Origin: Terriglobia bacterium
GTDB taxonomy: Bacteria > Acidobacteriota > Terriglobia > UBA7540
Direction of reading: 5' to 3'
Assembly (NCBI GenBank): GCA_030041095.1
Contig: JASHON010000023.1
Coordinates: forward strand, 1 to 35,264
DNA: 35,264 bases
Shown here in pieces: positions 1 through 8,371 of the stretch. The position numbers and the translations under genes were made by a program. How positions within the stretch are numbered: position 1 is the stretch's first letter; every line of letters begins with the position of its first letter. The notes beneath the pieces were generated by a model. It did not search any database, was not told where the DNA came from, and worked only from the letters and a program-made list of their open reading frames with translations.

Positions 1-74
1 CGAACCATCTGTTCAAACTCCAGGCGGGGGAAAAGCTGGAGTATTTGAGAGAAGATGCTGCATACTCGATTCAC
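1..74 (-). CDS. IS4-family-like transposase, N-terminal fragment (runs off the left edge)
   Basis: Reading leftward from a GTG at 72-74, the frame is open to the window edge and encodes VCSIFSQILQLFPRLEFEQ near its start. This resembles the conserved N-terminal region (DUF4372 type) of IS4-family transposases. A perfect Shine-Dalgarno AGGAGGT (complement of 81-87) lies 6 bases upstream of the GTG, which fixes the start. Only about 24 codons are visible, so the DDE catalytic domain and the far inverted repeat lie outside the window. I could not identify the near terminal inverted repeat between 90 and 312, and that stretch holds no gene I can support. Family assignment rests on a short segment, so it is likely rather than certain. 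Confidence 0.6.
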   Translation of the reverse strand, partial: MNRVCSIFSQILQLFPRLEFEQMV

Positions 75-312
75 GGTGGAACCTCCTTCAGTTGAGATTA
101 ATCGTGCGGCAACACAAAACCTCAACTTACCGGAGATTCCGCCTTTTTCAAAAACCTAATTTGGACAAGCCTGGTTTGAAACCCGCCCCTACCCCAAACG
201 CTTTCATCGCTTCGTGGGTGTCGCGAAGCGATATGACCAACTGATACGGGGATACGGAAGCGGCCGCAGCAGGCGTCCCGGGCGGCTGGCGGCGACCATG
301 AGAAGTGACTCC

Positions 313-1401
313 TCATGCGGCGCCTGGTACGGCACTCTCCTCCGGGCGTGGGCTATCGCTAACGGTCTCGCACGAATTTTTTGCGGCAGGCATGGCAAGC
401 GAGCCGGCGAATTCCAGTACGAGCTGCGGAGAGTGAACCTTCCCTGCTGAGCTCCGCGAAGTTTGGTGAAAGCCGTAGCGGGCTTTGACGGCAGCAGCAA
501 GCTTCGCCAGCTCGCGCTTGTAACTTTCCGGCGCGTAGGCCGATTTTCCATAAAGCTTGCGGTAGCGCGGTGCCAGGTGCGGGTAGCGCTCTTCCAGGAA
601 CGGCATAAACTGCTTCATGGCTGACGGCATCAGAAACAGCGGAATCACGTGAAAGAATTGCGCGCCCGCGGCGGCGGCCTGCCGGGCGAGCCGGTCCAGG
701 CTGCGCGGGGAATCCGTCAGGCCGGGAAGCACGGGAGCGGCGAGCACGCCGGCGCGGATGCCCGCAGTCACCAGGCGTGCAACTGCCTCCAAGCGCTTCG
801 GCGGAGGCGGCGCTTTCGGCTCCAGAAGCCGTGCCATCCGCTCGCTGGTGGTGGTGACGGTCATGTGGACGCGAAATTCATTGTTTGCGCAAACCTTCTC
901 CAGCACGTCCAGGTCTCGCAGGATCAAGACTCCTTTTGTGGTGATCGAGAGCTGCAAGCCTTCGCACGTTGCAAAAACCTCCAGAATCCGCCGCGTGATG
1001 CAGAGATGCTTTTCCGCCGGTTGATACGGATCCGTCGCGGTTCCCAGCGCGATGGGCAGACCCCGGTCGCGCGCGCGAAGAAGCTCATTACGGAGGAGCG
1101 CGGGCGCTTCAATCTTCGCGTAGATTTTGCGCTCGAAATCGAGCCCGTTGCGCAGCTCCATGAACTCGTGCGTATAGCGCGCATAGCAATACTTGCATCC
1201 GAACTCGCACCCCCGATAGGGATTGACGGTCCAGGCGAACGGCATTTTGCCGGAAGACTCGCGATTGAGGATGGTTCGCGCTTTGAGAGCAAAATATTCG
1301 GCGTTGGGGCGCTGGCGGACGGACTCGCTTTCGGCGGCGAGGCGGGCAATACCCACAAGCTGGCCGGCGGGACGCTGGGCGAAAGAAGGGCTGCAGAGCA
1401 T
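313..1401 (-). CDS. SPL/PA0069-family radical SAM protein
   Basis: A 362-residue protein with the radical SAM cluster motif C-x3-C-x2-C (CEFGCKYC, around residues 66-73) following the NPYRG segment typical of the Rv2578c/PA0069 group related to spore photoproduct lyase. The TATDPYQPAEK segment is also characteristic of that group. The family cleaves S-adenosylmethionine with a 4Fe-4S cluster; the substrate of this subgroup is not established, so no reaction is assigned. The ATG start is supported by GGAGG six bases upstream. The last 40 or so residues look like a poorly conserved tail. It stands alone between the IS fragment and the ROK kinase, both on the same strand but separated by non-coding DNA. 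Confidence 0.88.
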   Translation of the reverse strand: MLCSPSFAQRPAGQLVGIARLAAESESVRQRPNAEYFALKARTILNRESSGKMPFAWTVNPYRGCEFGCKYCYARYTHEFMELRNGLDFERKIYAKIEAPALLRNELLRARDRGLPIALGTATDPYQPAEKHLCITRRILEVFATCEGLQLSITTKGVLILRDLDVLEKVCANNEFRVHMTVTTTSERMARLLEPKAPPPPKRLEAVARLVTAGIRAGVLAAPVLPGLTDSPRSLDRLARQAAAAGAQFFHVIPLFLMPSAMKQFMPFLEERYPHLAPRYRKLYGKSAYAPESYKRELAKLAAAVKARYGFHQTSRSSAGKVHSPQLVLEFAGSLAMPAAKNSCETVSDSPRPEESAVPGAA

Positions 1402-1756
1402 GGAAGCCTCCAGAGATTAAGCTCTGGAATCACTTTCGCTTTTTATTCGCCTCTTGTCAAGCCCTTTTTCACTTCAAATGCCGCCCGCCTTTATCCAACC
1501 CGCAGCGAACCCGGGCCAAGGAATGCCGTTTCTGTTGCAATCACGGTGAATCAGGCATCAGGCACCGGCCAGAGCGGCCGCGCTACGTGGCTGAAATGCG
1601 GAGATCCTTCGCTGTCGCTCTGCATGATACACGGCGCTAAGCCTTTTGTATTCACCGAGCCGGAATCGCGCCCTGGCGCCGCGTGTCATGCCCCAGATTG
1701 GCAGCCCAAGCTGTGGGCGCTCAGGATGACAGGCTGGATCAATTTCTTCACACCTT
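1402..1756. other. Intergenic stretch with no supported gene
   Basis: About 355 bases between the radical SAM gene start and a heptad array. A long rightward open frame crosses it, but that frame mostly lies antisense to the radical SAM gene and encodes nothing recognisable. Around 1602-1630 and 1719-1733 there are two short stretches resembling parts of the dispersed repeat found at 3831 and 10533 (a GATCCTTCGCTG-like segment and GCTCAGGATGACA), possibly a broken, diverged copy. No tRNA, terminator or clear promoter was seen. Confidence 0.4.
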
Positions 1757-1826
1757 CTGGGCTACTGCGTGTGGCCCGTTGCCGGTTGCCTATTGCCTCT
1801 GGCCTGTTGCCTGTGGCCTCGGGCCT
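1757..1826. repeat. Degenerate 7-bp-period array, 10 units
   Basis: Ten consecutive 7-base units in one phase, such as GTTGCCT, ATTGCCT, CTGGCCT, GTTGCCT, GTGGCCT and CGGGCCT. The period is exact while individual bases vary. The array stops two bases before the stop codon of the ROK kinase, so it sits directly at the 3' end of that leftward gene. Similar arrays occur at 3451, 30546, 31237 and 32714. Function unknown. Confidence 0.75.
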
Positions 1827-1827
1827 G

Positions 1828-2808
1828 TCATTCAGCCTCACCGTTTGAGCGGAACAGGCCGGCGGCTCCGTAGACGCCGACGTTTTGCTTCAGCTTGGCG
1901 GGCACAATCGGAATCTTCTTGGCCAATTTGGGATTCAGCGTATAGCGAAGTAGAGTTTGGCGGATCTTCGAGAATAGCGGTTTTCCAATGCGTGCGACGC
2001 CGCCGCCAATCACGACGGCTCCCGGATCGAGCAGCGTGATCATGCCGCCTAGCCAAACGCCCAGGAAAAATCCGGTTTCATCCAGGATCTCTTGAGCGAT
2101 TCTATCGCCTGCCCGCGCCGCCCGCTCGATCATCTCCGGGGTGATCAAGCCCAGGTTTCCACGAGTGAACGTGCGGAGGAGGCTGGCGGCTGCGTGTTCC
2201 TGGTCCAGCTTGACGCGTGCGCGGCGCACGATGGCTGGGCCGGAAGCCAGAACCTCGATGCATCCCAACGTTCCGCAAGTGCAGCGATAAGGACTGCGGT
2301 AGTCAATCGATACGTGGCCGCCTTCGCCGGCCACGCCTTGAGTGCCATGATAAATCTTTCGGTCGATGATAATTCCCGTTCCGATGCCTGTCGACACCGT
2401 AACGTAAAAAATGTCGCGGTAGCCCGCTCCGGCCCCATAAAGCGCTTCAGCCAATCCCGCCGTGTTGGCGTCGTTTTCCACGCGCGCCGGCAAGCCAAAG
2501 ATCTTTTCCAATTCTCGCGCCAAGTGCAGGCTTTCCCAGCCTGGCAGATTGGGCGCGTTAATCACAAGGCCGGTTCGCCGGTCGATTGCGCCGGGAGAGC
2601 ACAGTCCGATACCGCGGACACAACTCTTTCCACCGGCTGCGCGGATCAGCTTTTCCACCAGCGTCTCGACTTGTCCAAAACTCGTCTTCACGCCATCATT
2701 GGCGCGCGTTGGAACCACGAACGATTTCGTCAGCCGCCCTTCCGGAGTCACCAAGCCTCCGGCAACTTTTGTCCCGCCAACATCAACGCCTACCGTATAC
2801 TCCTGCAT
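1828..2808 (-). CDS. ROK-family sugar kinase (glucokinase-like)
   Basis: A 326-residue protein beginning MQEYTVGVDVGGTKVAGG, with the N-terminal ATP-binding DxGGTK motif (residues 8-13). The ROK zinc-binding signature CTCGTLGCIE follows in the middle, after the ENDANTAGLAE segment that contains the catalytic aspartate, and GGGVA near the C-terminus completes the fold. No N-terminal helix-turn-helix is present, so this is a kinase rather than a ROK repressor; glucose or another hexose is the expected substrate, though specificity cannot be read from sequence. The ATG at 2808 is preferred over an upstream in-frame GTG (2853) because the conserved motif starts right after it and AAAGGAGT lies upstream, although with a long 12-base spacing. 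It is divergent from the MerR-type gene at 3015. Confidence 0.88.
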   Translation of the reverse strand: MQEYTVGVDVGGTKVAGGLVTPEGRLTKSFVVPTRANDGVKTSFGQVETLVEKLIRAAGGKSCVRGIGLCSPGAIDRRTGLVINAPNLPGWESLHLARELEKIFGLPARVENDANTAGLAEALYGAGAGYRDIFYVTVSTGIGTGIIIDRKIYHGTQGVAGEGGHVSIDYRSPYRCTCGTLGCIEVLASGPAIVRRARVKLDQEHAAASLLRTFTRGNLGLITPEMIERAARAGDRIAQEILDETGFFLGVWLGGMITLLDPGAVVIGGGVARIGKPLFSKIRQTLLRYTLNPKLAKKIPIVPAKLKQNVGVYGAAGLFRSNGEAE

Positions 2809-3014
2809 GGATTTGCCAGAAACTCCTTTCAGCCTTAACCAGCGCGGGCGCACACCCAGCGTCCTTACGCTTCAAACCGCAAAGGGCCAAGTATACCGCA
2901 CCGTGAGGTGAACTGCAGCGGGAAGCGTAACCCGAGCGCATGCCGTTGACGCTGCCATGGGGTTCTTTTAAGATGAATCGAGAGACGTTGCCAACGTCCG
3001 TCATTTGAGGTTTC

Positions 3015-3461
3015 ATGCCCCGAGCTCAGCGCCTTCGAGACGCTCAGAAAGCCAAGACGCATCTCGAACAGGGAGCCATTCCCGAGAAGGTGTATTTTCG
3101 CATCGGAGAAGTCAGCGAGCTTGCGCAAACGGAGCCTTACGTGCTTCGTTACTGGGAAACCGAATTTCCGACCTTGAGACCTTCGAAGACGCCTTCGGGC
3201 CAGCGGCTTTACAGGCGCAAAGACGTTCAAACCGTTTTTGAGATCAAGCGGCTTCTTTACGAAGAGGGATTTACGATTGAAGGGGCGCGCAAGCAACTGG
3301 CCGGCACGGCCCGGGATGCCAAGACGCCGGAACAAAAACCTCTTTTCAGCGATGCTTCAGACGTTTCCGGGCTTCGCAGCGTGGAGCGTGAGTTGCAGAG
3401 CATCTTGACAATGCTCTCACGCCAGAATAGAGTGACGAGGGATAAAGGCGGTGACCAGTGA
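3015..3461 (+). CDS. MerR-family transcriptional regulator
   Basis: A 148-residue protein with a MerR-type winged helix at about residues 27-95. YFRIGEVSELAQTEPYVLRYW is the helix-turn-helix with the diagnostic RYWE, and SGQRLYRRKDV forms the wing. The family normally dimerises and twists operator DNA between unusually spaced promoter elements. The C-terminal part (100-148) is short, ends in a helix (SVERELQSILTMLSRQ) suited to dimerisation, and has no cysteine cluster or effector domain, so no metal or drug ligand is indicated. A similar small MerR gene next to tRNA-Pro is common in several phyla, which agrees with the tRNA 78 bases downstream. The ATG follows TGAGGT. Confidence 0.85.
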   Translation: MPRAQRLRDAQKAKTHLEQGAIPEKVYFRIGEVSELAQTEPYVLRYWETEFPTLRPSKTPSGQRLYRRKDVQTVFEIKRLLYEEGFTIEGARKQLAGTARDAKTPEQKPLFSDASDVSGLRSVERELQSILTMLSRQNRVTRDKGGDQ

Positions 3462-3485
3462 TGAGCGGTCAGTGGCAGGTGGCTC
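3451..3485. repeat. Short 7-bp-period array, 5 units
   Basis: Five units in phase, GTGACCA, GTGATGA, GCGGTCA, GTGGCAG and GTGGCTC, begin in the last codons of the MerR-type gene and run past its stop codon. This matches the position and style of the longer arrays elsewhere. A run of six T follows at about 3496, but the preceding stem is weak, so I do not call a terminator. Confidence 0.5.
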
Positions 3486-3538
3486 CGCTGGCTGTCTTTT
3501 TTGTGAGCCCTGATCACTAGCCTCAGATTCTGATCCGT

Positions 3539-3615
3539 CGGGACGTGGCGCAGCCTGGTAGCGCACTTGCTTGGGGTGCAAGGGGTCGCCAGTTCAAATC
3601 TGGCCGTCCCGACCA
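3539..3615 (+). tRNA. tRNA-Pro, anticodon GGG
   Basis: The full cloverleaf can be drawn. The acceptor stem pairs CGGGACG (3539-3545) with CGTCCCG (3605-3611), and CCA is encoded at the 3' end. The D-arm contains the CAGCCTGGTAGCG segment. The anticodon stem CTTGC/GCAAG encloses the loop TTGGGGT with anticodon GGG, and the T-arm is GCCAG-TTCAAAT-CTGGC. GGG reads proline CCC/CCT codons. The leftward translation across this gene gives the familiar RPDLNWRP-type artefact and is not a protein. A tyrosine-recombinase remnant begins ten bases past its 3' end. Confidence 0.97.
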
Positions 3616-3624
3616 GTCCCTTAC

Positions 3625-3708
3625 AATTATCTCCGGGTCAACGTGGCCCGCCACTTCGCGGATAACGCTTTCCCGAACTCCGGTTTCGAGCATCCGGGCG
3701 ACACACGG
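3625..3708 (-). pseudogene. Tyrosine recombinase (integrase) C-terminal remnant
   Basis: Read leftward, this segment encodes [20 protein letters not shown] followed by DPEI. That matches the box II region of tyrosine recombinases (helix, then the conserved GH followed by D/S-P). The upstream catalytic R-H-x-x-R box is absent, and an in-frame stop lies about 20 codons further upstream. Downstream the frame runs straight into the tRNA, where the nucleophilic tyrosine should be. The remnant is therefore inactive. Its position ten bases from the 3' end of tRNA-Pro fits a former integration at this tRNA that has since decayed. The call rests on about 26 residues. Confidence 0.6.
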
Positions 3709-3830
3709 GCGAGTCTGCGCGAAGAGGATAACCGGCCAAAAAATCACTTGATCCCGCGCCTCGCGCTAAAAAGATGACCGCTTCGACGTGTTGCACGTGA
3801 TTCCGATGCGCGACACATGGCTGGGTCATG

Positions 3831-3955
3831 GTAAAAGCCTCGCTGCGTTGCTAAGTGAGGCGAGAGACCTCTGCATCTCTTCGAAAACAAATGCTGAGAT
3901 TCTTCGTTGCGCTCAGAAGGACATTCGTTGAAAGCGGTTTTCAGCATCCTGTTAA
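3831..3955. repeat. Dispersed repeat, copy 1 (about 125 bp)
   Basis: This stretch aligns over its full length with 10533-10660. The core GCGAGAGACCTCTGCATCTC and the following bases to the ATGCTG at 3891-3896 are identical in both, and the flanks are about four-fifths identical. The complementary strand contains the segment often translated as CHSERSEES in shadow frames. Both copies lie in intergenic DNA and in the same orientation. Copy 1 ends just upstream of the NIPSNAP ribosome binding site, so it may form part of that gene's leader. No open frame is conserved, so it is probably a non-coding or non-autonomous element. Confidence 0.8.
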
Positions 3956-3970
3956 TGGAAAGGACAGGGC

Positions 3971-4774
3971 ATGGAACGACGAAAATTCCTGGCCTCATCG
4001 CTTGTAGCTTCGGCGCTAGCAGTGAACGCGCCCGCGGGCGCTTCAGGCGAGCCAGAGCGAGACTCAGGAGGCAGGCAGTATTACGAGCTCCGGTGCTACC
4101 AGTTGCGGCAGGGACCGCAAGTGAAGTTGACGAATGCGTTCTTGCGAGACGCGTTGATTCCGGCGCTCGGCCGGCTGGGGATCGCGCCCGTAGGCGTCTT
4201 CAACCAGGCCATCGGCGCCGATAGCCCCCGAATCTATGTGCTCATGCCCAGCACGTCACTTGAGACGCTGATGAGCGCAGAAACGAAGCTGGCCGGCGAT
4301 AGCGCTTATCAAGAGGCCGGGAACGCCTTTCTGGCCGCGCCAGCCGAATCGCCGGCGTATGTTCGCGTGAAGAGCAAGCTGATGATTGCGTTTGCGGGGC
4401 ATCCGCAGATCACCCCGCCGGCCACGACCGGCGCGCATCCCTTGCGTACGTTCGAGCTGCGTACGTACGAGAGTCCCAGCGACCGTGACCACACGAGGAA
4501 AGTGGAGATGTTCCACCACGGCGAGTTTGACATATTCGTGCAGGCGGGCTTCTGGCCGGTCTTTTATGGAGATACGCTCATCGGCTCGCGGATGCCGAAC
4601 CTCACTTACATGCTGGCTTTCAGCAGCCTCGACGATCGCAACCGGCTTTGGTCTGCTTTCGGATCATCGCCTGCGTGGAAGAAGCTCAGCACCTCAGCGC
4701 GGTATGCGTTTGAGGAAATCGTCACAAACATCAGCAACGTGATCCTAAGCCCCGCGCCGTATTCACAGATTTAG
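3971..4774 (+). CDS. Tat-exported NIPSNAP-family protein
   Basis: A 267-residue protein with a twin-arginine-type signal at its start (MERRKFLASSLVASALAV), so export folded through the Tat system is expected. Two NIPSNAP-type ferredoxin-like domains follow. The first starts at about residue 37 with YYELRCYQLRQG, and the second at about residue 162 with RTFELRTYESPS and ends with the SAFGSSPAW segment. NIPSNAP domains are alpha-beta barrels of unknown biochemical function and no catalytic residues can be named. The ATG is preceded by AAGGACAGGGC. It is followed 170 bases later by the Tricorn-like protease on the same strand; there is no evidence of a shared transcript. Confidence 0.88.
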   Translation: MERRKFLASSLVASALAVNAPAGASGEPERDSGGRQYYELRCYQLRQGPQVKLTNAFLRDALIPALGRLGIAPVGVFNQAIGADSPRIYVLMPSTSLETLMSAETKLAGDSAYQEAGNAFLAAPAESPAYVRVKSKLMIAFAGHPQITPPATTGAHPLRTFELRTYESPSDRDHTRKVEMFHHGEFDIFVQAGFWPVFYGDTLIGSRMPNLTYMLAFSSLDDRNRLWSAFGSSPAWKKLSTSARYAFEEIVTNISNVILSPAPYSQI

Positions 4775-4944
4775 CGCGCGGCGGACCAACGGCTGGCGCC
4801 CATAGCGTCTGACCTTGTCCTGCGGAACGCAACCTGCCTCAAACTGGGAACACAACAGAAGTTCTGTCGAAGTTCTATCTGTCGGCGCGGCAATGAGCAG
4901 GTGTGATAGCATGGCTGGCTACACGTCTTTAAAGGGAGAACCCG

Positions 4945-7900
4945 ATGCGAAGTGCGCCGGTCCGATTGTTGATGTTATCCGTTTGTTTGCTGCTGGGGCT
5001 CACGCCGGCCCATGCGCAAAACCCACCGATTCTCTTCGAGCATCCCACCGTCGATGCCACGCAGATTGTGTTTGCTTATGCGGGCAGCCTGTGGTCGGTG
5101 GATCGCCAGGGAGGCGTCGCCTATCGCTTGACGTCGGGCGCGCAGCAGGATAGTTCGCCCATTTTTTCCCCCGACGGGCAACTGCTGGCTTTCACGGGCA
5201 ACGACCAAGGCAATCTGGATGTTTACGTGATGCGAGCTGGGGGCGGACTGGCCCGGAGGCTTACCTGGCATCCCGGCCCGGATATCACAACCGGCTGGAC
5301 CAACGACAGCAAGCAGGTGCTCTTCGGCTCTACCCGCTATAGTGTCGATCCGCTTTACGACCGTCTGTTCACCGTGCCGGTGACTGGCGGCTTTCCCACC
5401 GCGCTGCCGCTCCCTTACGCCACTCAAGGCTCTTATTCTCCCGATGGCTCGCAGCTTGCCTACGTACCTTTCCGCAATCACCCTCAGTTTGAAGCCTGGA
5501 AGCGCTACCGGGGCGGAATGGAGCCGCGCATCCGCGTGGCGCTGCTCAGCGATTCGAGCGGTTTCACGCTGCCGCGTGCGGGCGCCAACGATGAGGACCC
5601 GATGTGGATCGGCAATGCGATCTATTTTCTCTCCGACCGCAGCGGCGGCCACTTCCGCTTGTATCGCTATCAGTTAAAGTCAAAGAGCGTGCAGGCGGTT
5701 TCTCCGGATGACGGGCACGACATTCTCTCGGCGACGGCTGGCGCTCTGCATACGCCGCATCCGGCCATCGTCTATGCCGAAATGGGGAAGCTCTTTCTGC
5801 TGGATGTGAAATCCGGCCGGATCCGGCGTGTCCACGTTACCCTCCATGCCGATTTTCCCGCAGCGCAACCCCATTGGGTCAACGTGGCCATGCAACTGCG
5901 CAATCCGGCCATCTCGCCCCACGGCGTGCGCGCGGCTTTTCAGGCACACTGTGATATTTTCACCGTACCCACGCAATACGGCAGCGCGCAGGATATTACC
6001 CACACCACCGGAGCTTGCGAGCGTTACCCGGCATGGTCGCCCGACGGCAAGTCGATTGCCTATTTTTCCGACGCTTCAGGTGATTATGAGCTTTACGTCA
6101 GCCCGCAAAACGGCATCGGCGCGGTCCGAAAAATCTCACTTGGCGCGCATCCCACGTACTTCTTCAATCCGGTGTGGTCACCCGACAGCCGCTACGTTGC
6201 TTTCAGCGATATCGCGCAGCACCTGTGGATGCTGGACGTCACGACCGGCAAGATGACGTTGGTTGCCACGAGCTATTACGACGAAGGGTATAGTTCCTTT
6301 AATCCTGCCTGGTCTCCAGACAGCCAATGGCTCACTTACACGAACGTTCTGCCCAACTATTTGAGTGCGATTTTTGTCTATTCACTCGCAACGGGAAAAT
6401 CCACGCGAATCACTCCCAGCGGGAGCGACGCCGAGCTTTCGCAGTTCGATCGCAGCGGCAAGTACCTTTACTTTTTGGCCAGCACCAACCCCAACACCGG
6501 CGGCGCGGTGGGCGAACTCTCGGCGATCAATCGGCCCACGGTCTATAGCGCCTACGTCGCGGTGTTGCGCAACAACATTCCTTCGCCTTTGGCCCCAAGA
6601 CCCGGCGAAGAAAAGACTGCCTCAGCAAAAAAGAAGGCCGGCTCGCCGAAGAAAACACCTTCCCAGGGCGAGCCAGCGAAAGTGACGATCGACTTCGATG
6701 GCCTCAGCGAGCGCATCCTTGCTTTGCCCATGCCGCCACGCTCGTATCAAGACCTGGAAGTTTCGGCTCCGGGAGTGTTGTGGCTGGCTGCCGGCCCCAT
6801 TGTCAGCCAAAACCAGCCCGATCATCCTGGTCTTTCCCTCTATCGCTTTTCGATGAAGAAACGCAAGGCGACGCTGGTGCTCTCAGACCTCCAGAACTTT
6901 GTGCTGGCGGCGGACGGCAAGAAAATGCTGCTCGAGCAGCATGCGCAATGGCGCATCGTGCCGGCAGCGGCTACGGTTGCTCCCGGCGCGGGAACCATGC
7001 TTCACACGGCTAATTTGCAGGTTTACGTCAATCCGCGCCGCGAGTGGGACGAGATGTACCGCCAGGTGTGGCGCATCGAAACGGATTTCTTTTATTCGCC
7101 ACAGTTCAATGGGTTAAACATACCGGGCGCGCAACAATACTATGCCCGATTCCTGCCCGGCGTAGAGAGCCGATCGGATCTTCAGTATCTTTTCCACGAC
7201 ATGCTTGGCGACCTGAGCGTCTCCCACATGTTTCTCTTTCCCTCGCCGTTCGGGCCTAAACCGGTTCCCTCAGGACTGCTCGGCGCGGATTACGTCATCG
7301 ATCAGAACCGCTATCGCTTTTCACGTATCTACAGCGGGGAGAATTGGAATCCGGGATTGCACGCTCCGCTCACGCAACCCGGGATTAACGTGAAGGTGGG
7401 TGATTACCTGTTGGAGGTGAATGGCCGGCCTCTCTACGGAACTGACAACATCTATTCATTCTTCGAGAACACGGCCGGCCAGCAAGTGGTTTTGACCGTC
7501 GGCCCCAACGCGGACGGCGCGAATTCGCGCCAGGTTACCGTGGTACCGGTCGAGAGCGAATTGGCGCTGCGCAAAGAACATTGGATTCACCGCAATCACA
7601 TGCTCGTAGACAAGCTGAGCCACGGCCAGCTCGCCTACGTCTATCTGCCGGATACTGAAAGCGGCGGCTACACTGATTTCAACCGTTACTTCTTCTCACA
7701 AATCGGCAAGCAGGGCGTCATTGTGGACGAGCGATTCAACCATGGCGGATTACTTGCGAATTACGTCATCAACGAGCTGCAGCAGCCGTTGCTGAACTTC
7801 TGGTTGGGACGTCATGGCCATATCGGAGTCACTCCCGCGGCCGTTTTTGGACCGAAGGTGATGATCATCAACCATTTTGCGGGCTCTGGCGGCGATTACA

Positions 7901-8283
7901 TGCCTTACATTTTCAAGCAGCAGCATGTGGGCGCCGTCGTCGGCACTCGCACCTGGGGCGGGCTGGTGGGCATTGGGCGATATCCTGTGCTGATGGATGG
8001 CAGCCGGGTGACGGCGCCCTCGAGCGCGATCTATTTCCCTGACGGGAAGTGGGACGTCGAAAATCATGGCGTGGATCCGAACGTCCGGGTGACGATGGAT
8101 GCCAAGCTTTGGAGGGAAGGGCAGGACCCTCAGCTTCAGACCGCAGTCGCTATCGCCATGCGCGAACTGAAGGCTCATCCTTTCCACATCGTTCCTCCCC
8201 CTCCTTATCCGACCCGTGGAGCGGGCCTGCCCGTTGGCGCCGCTGTGACGACGAACGACCGGCCCGGAGCTGAGAAACGGTAG
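4945..8283 (+). CDS. Tricorn-like protease (S41 family) with signal peptide
   Basis: A 1112-residue protein with a Sec signal peptide (residues 1-25, ending AHAQ). Then come TolB/WD40-like propeller repeats with recurrent SPDG and WSPD motifs over about residues 30-520, a Lys/Pro-rich low-complexity linker (about 550-580), a second propeller-like section, the C1 tricorn core, a PDZ domain (about 812-855, GDYLLEVNGRPL) and the C2 catalytic domain. By analogy with archaeal Tricorn, the catalytic residues are Ser760-His761 (DLSVSHM), nucleophile Ser981 (AGSGGDYMP) and a glutamate near 1039 (DVENHGVDPN). Tricorn degrades peptides into small fragments; bacterial exported versions are common in Acidobacteriota and Bacteroidota. 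AGGGAG seven bases upstream fixes the ATG. It is transcribed alone. Confidence 0.9.
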   Translation: MRSAPVRLLMLSVCLLLGLTPAHAQNPPILFEHPTVDATQIVFAYAGSLWSVDRQGGVAYRLTSGAQQDSSPIFSPDGQLLAFTGNDQGNLDVYVMRAGGGLARRLTWHPGPDITTGWTNDSKQVLFGSTRYSVDPLYDRLFTVPVTGGFPTALPLPYATQGSYSPDGSQLAYVPFRNHPQFEAWKRYRGGMEPRIRVALLSDSSGFTLPRAGANDEDPMWIGNAIYFLSDRSGGHFRLYRYQLKSKSVQAVSPDDGHDILSATAGALHTPHPAIVYAEMGKLFLLDVKSGRIRRVHVTLHADFPAAQPHWVNVAMQLRNPAISPHGVRAAFQAHCDIFTVPTQYGSAQDITHTTGACERYPAWSPDGKSIAYFSDASGDYELYVSPQNGIGAVRKISLGAHPTYFFNPVWSPDSRYVAFSDIAQHLWMLDVTTGKMTLVATSYYDEGYSSFNPAWSPDSQWLTYTNVLPNYLSAIFVYSLATGKSTRITPSGSDAELSQFDRSGKYLYFLASTNPNTGGAVGELSAINRPTVYSAYVAVLRNNIPSPLAPRPGEEKTASAKKKAGSPKKTPSQGEPAKVTIDFDGLSERILALPMPPRSYQDLEVSAPGVLWLAAGPIVSQNQPDHPGLSLYRFSMKKRKATLVLSDLQNFVLAADGKKMLLEQHAQWRIVPAAATVAPGAGTMLHTANLQVYVNPRREWDEMYRQVWRIETDFFYSPQFNGLNIPGAQQYYARFLPGVESRSDLQYLFHDMLGDLSVSHMFLFPSPFGPKPVPSGLLGADYVIDQNRYRFSRIYSGENWNPGLHAPLTQPGINVKVGDYLLEVNGRPLYGTDNIYSFFENTAGQQVVLTVGPNADGANSRQVTVVPVESELALRKEHWIHRNHMLVDKLSHGQLAYVYLPDTESGGYTDFNRYFFSQIGKQGVIVDERFNHGGLLANYVINELQQPLLNFWLGRHGHIGVTPAAVFGPKVMIINHFAGSGGDYMPYIFKQQHVGAVVGTRTWGGLVGIGRYPVLMDGSRVTAPSSAIYFPDGKWDVENHGVDPNVRVTMDAKLWREGQDPQLQTAVAIAMRELKAHPFHIVPPPPYPTRGAGLPVGAAVTTNDRPGAEKR

Positions 8284-8371
8284 ACCATTTCGGCAGGTTT
8301 GCGCGCGACGCTTACAGATTCAGCAATCTTAAAAGAGATGACTGATGTGCGCCGGCAAGGGAGCGCGGGAT

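Noticed and set aside
649-1848. Long rightward open frame of 399 codons
   Set aside because: It is antisense to the radical SAM gene for most of its length, has Arg/Ala-rich unstructured composition and no family motif.
3471-3502. Intrinsic terminator after the MerR-type gene
   Set aside because: A run of six T is present, but the stem before it needs several mismatches and G-T pairs, and it overlaps the heptad array.
3523-3747. Leftward frame containing [12 protein letters not shown]
   Set aside because: This is the familiar translation of a tRNA gene. Only the upstream integrase-like part (3625-3708) was kept, as a remnant.
3744-3998. Leftward frame with CPSERNEESQHLFSKRCRG (also at 10521-10757)
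   Set aside because: It is the translated complement of the dispersed repeat; no start signal or frame is conserved between copies.
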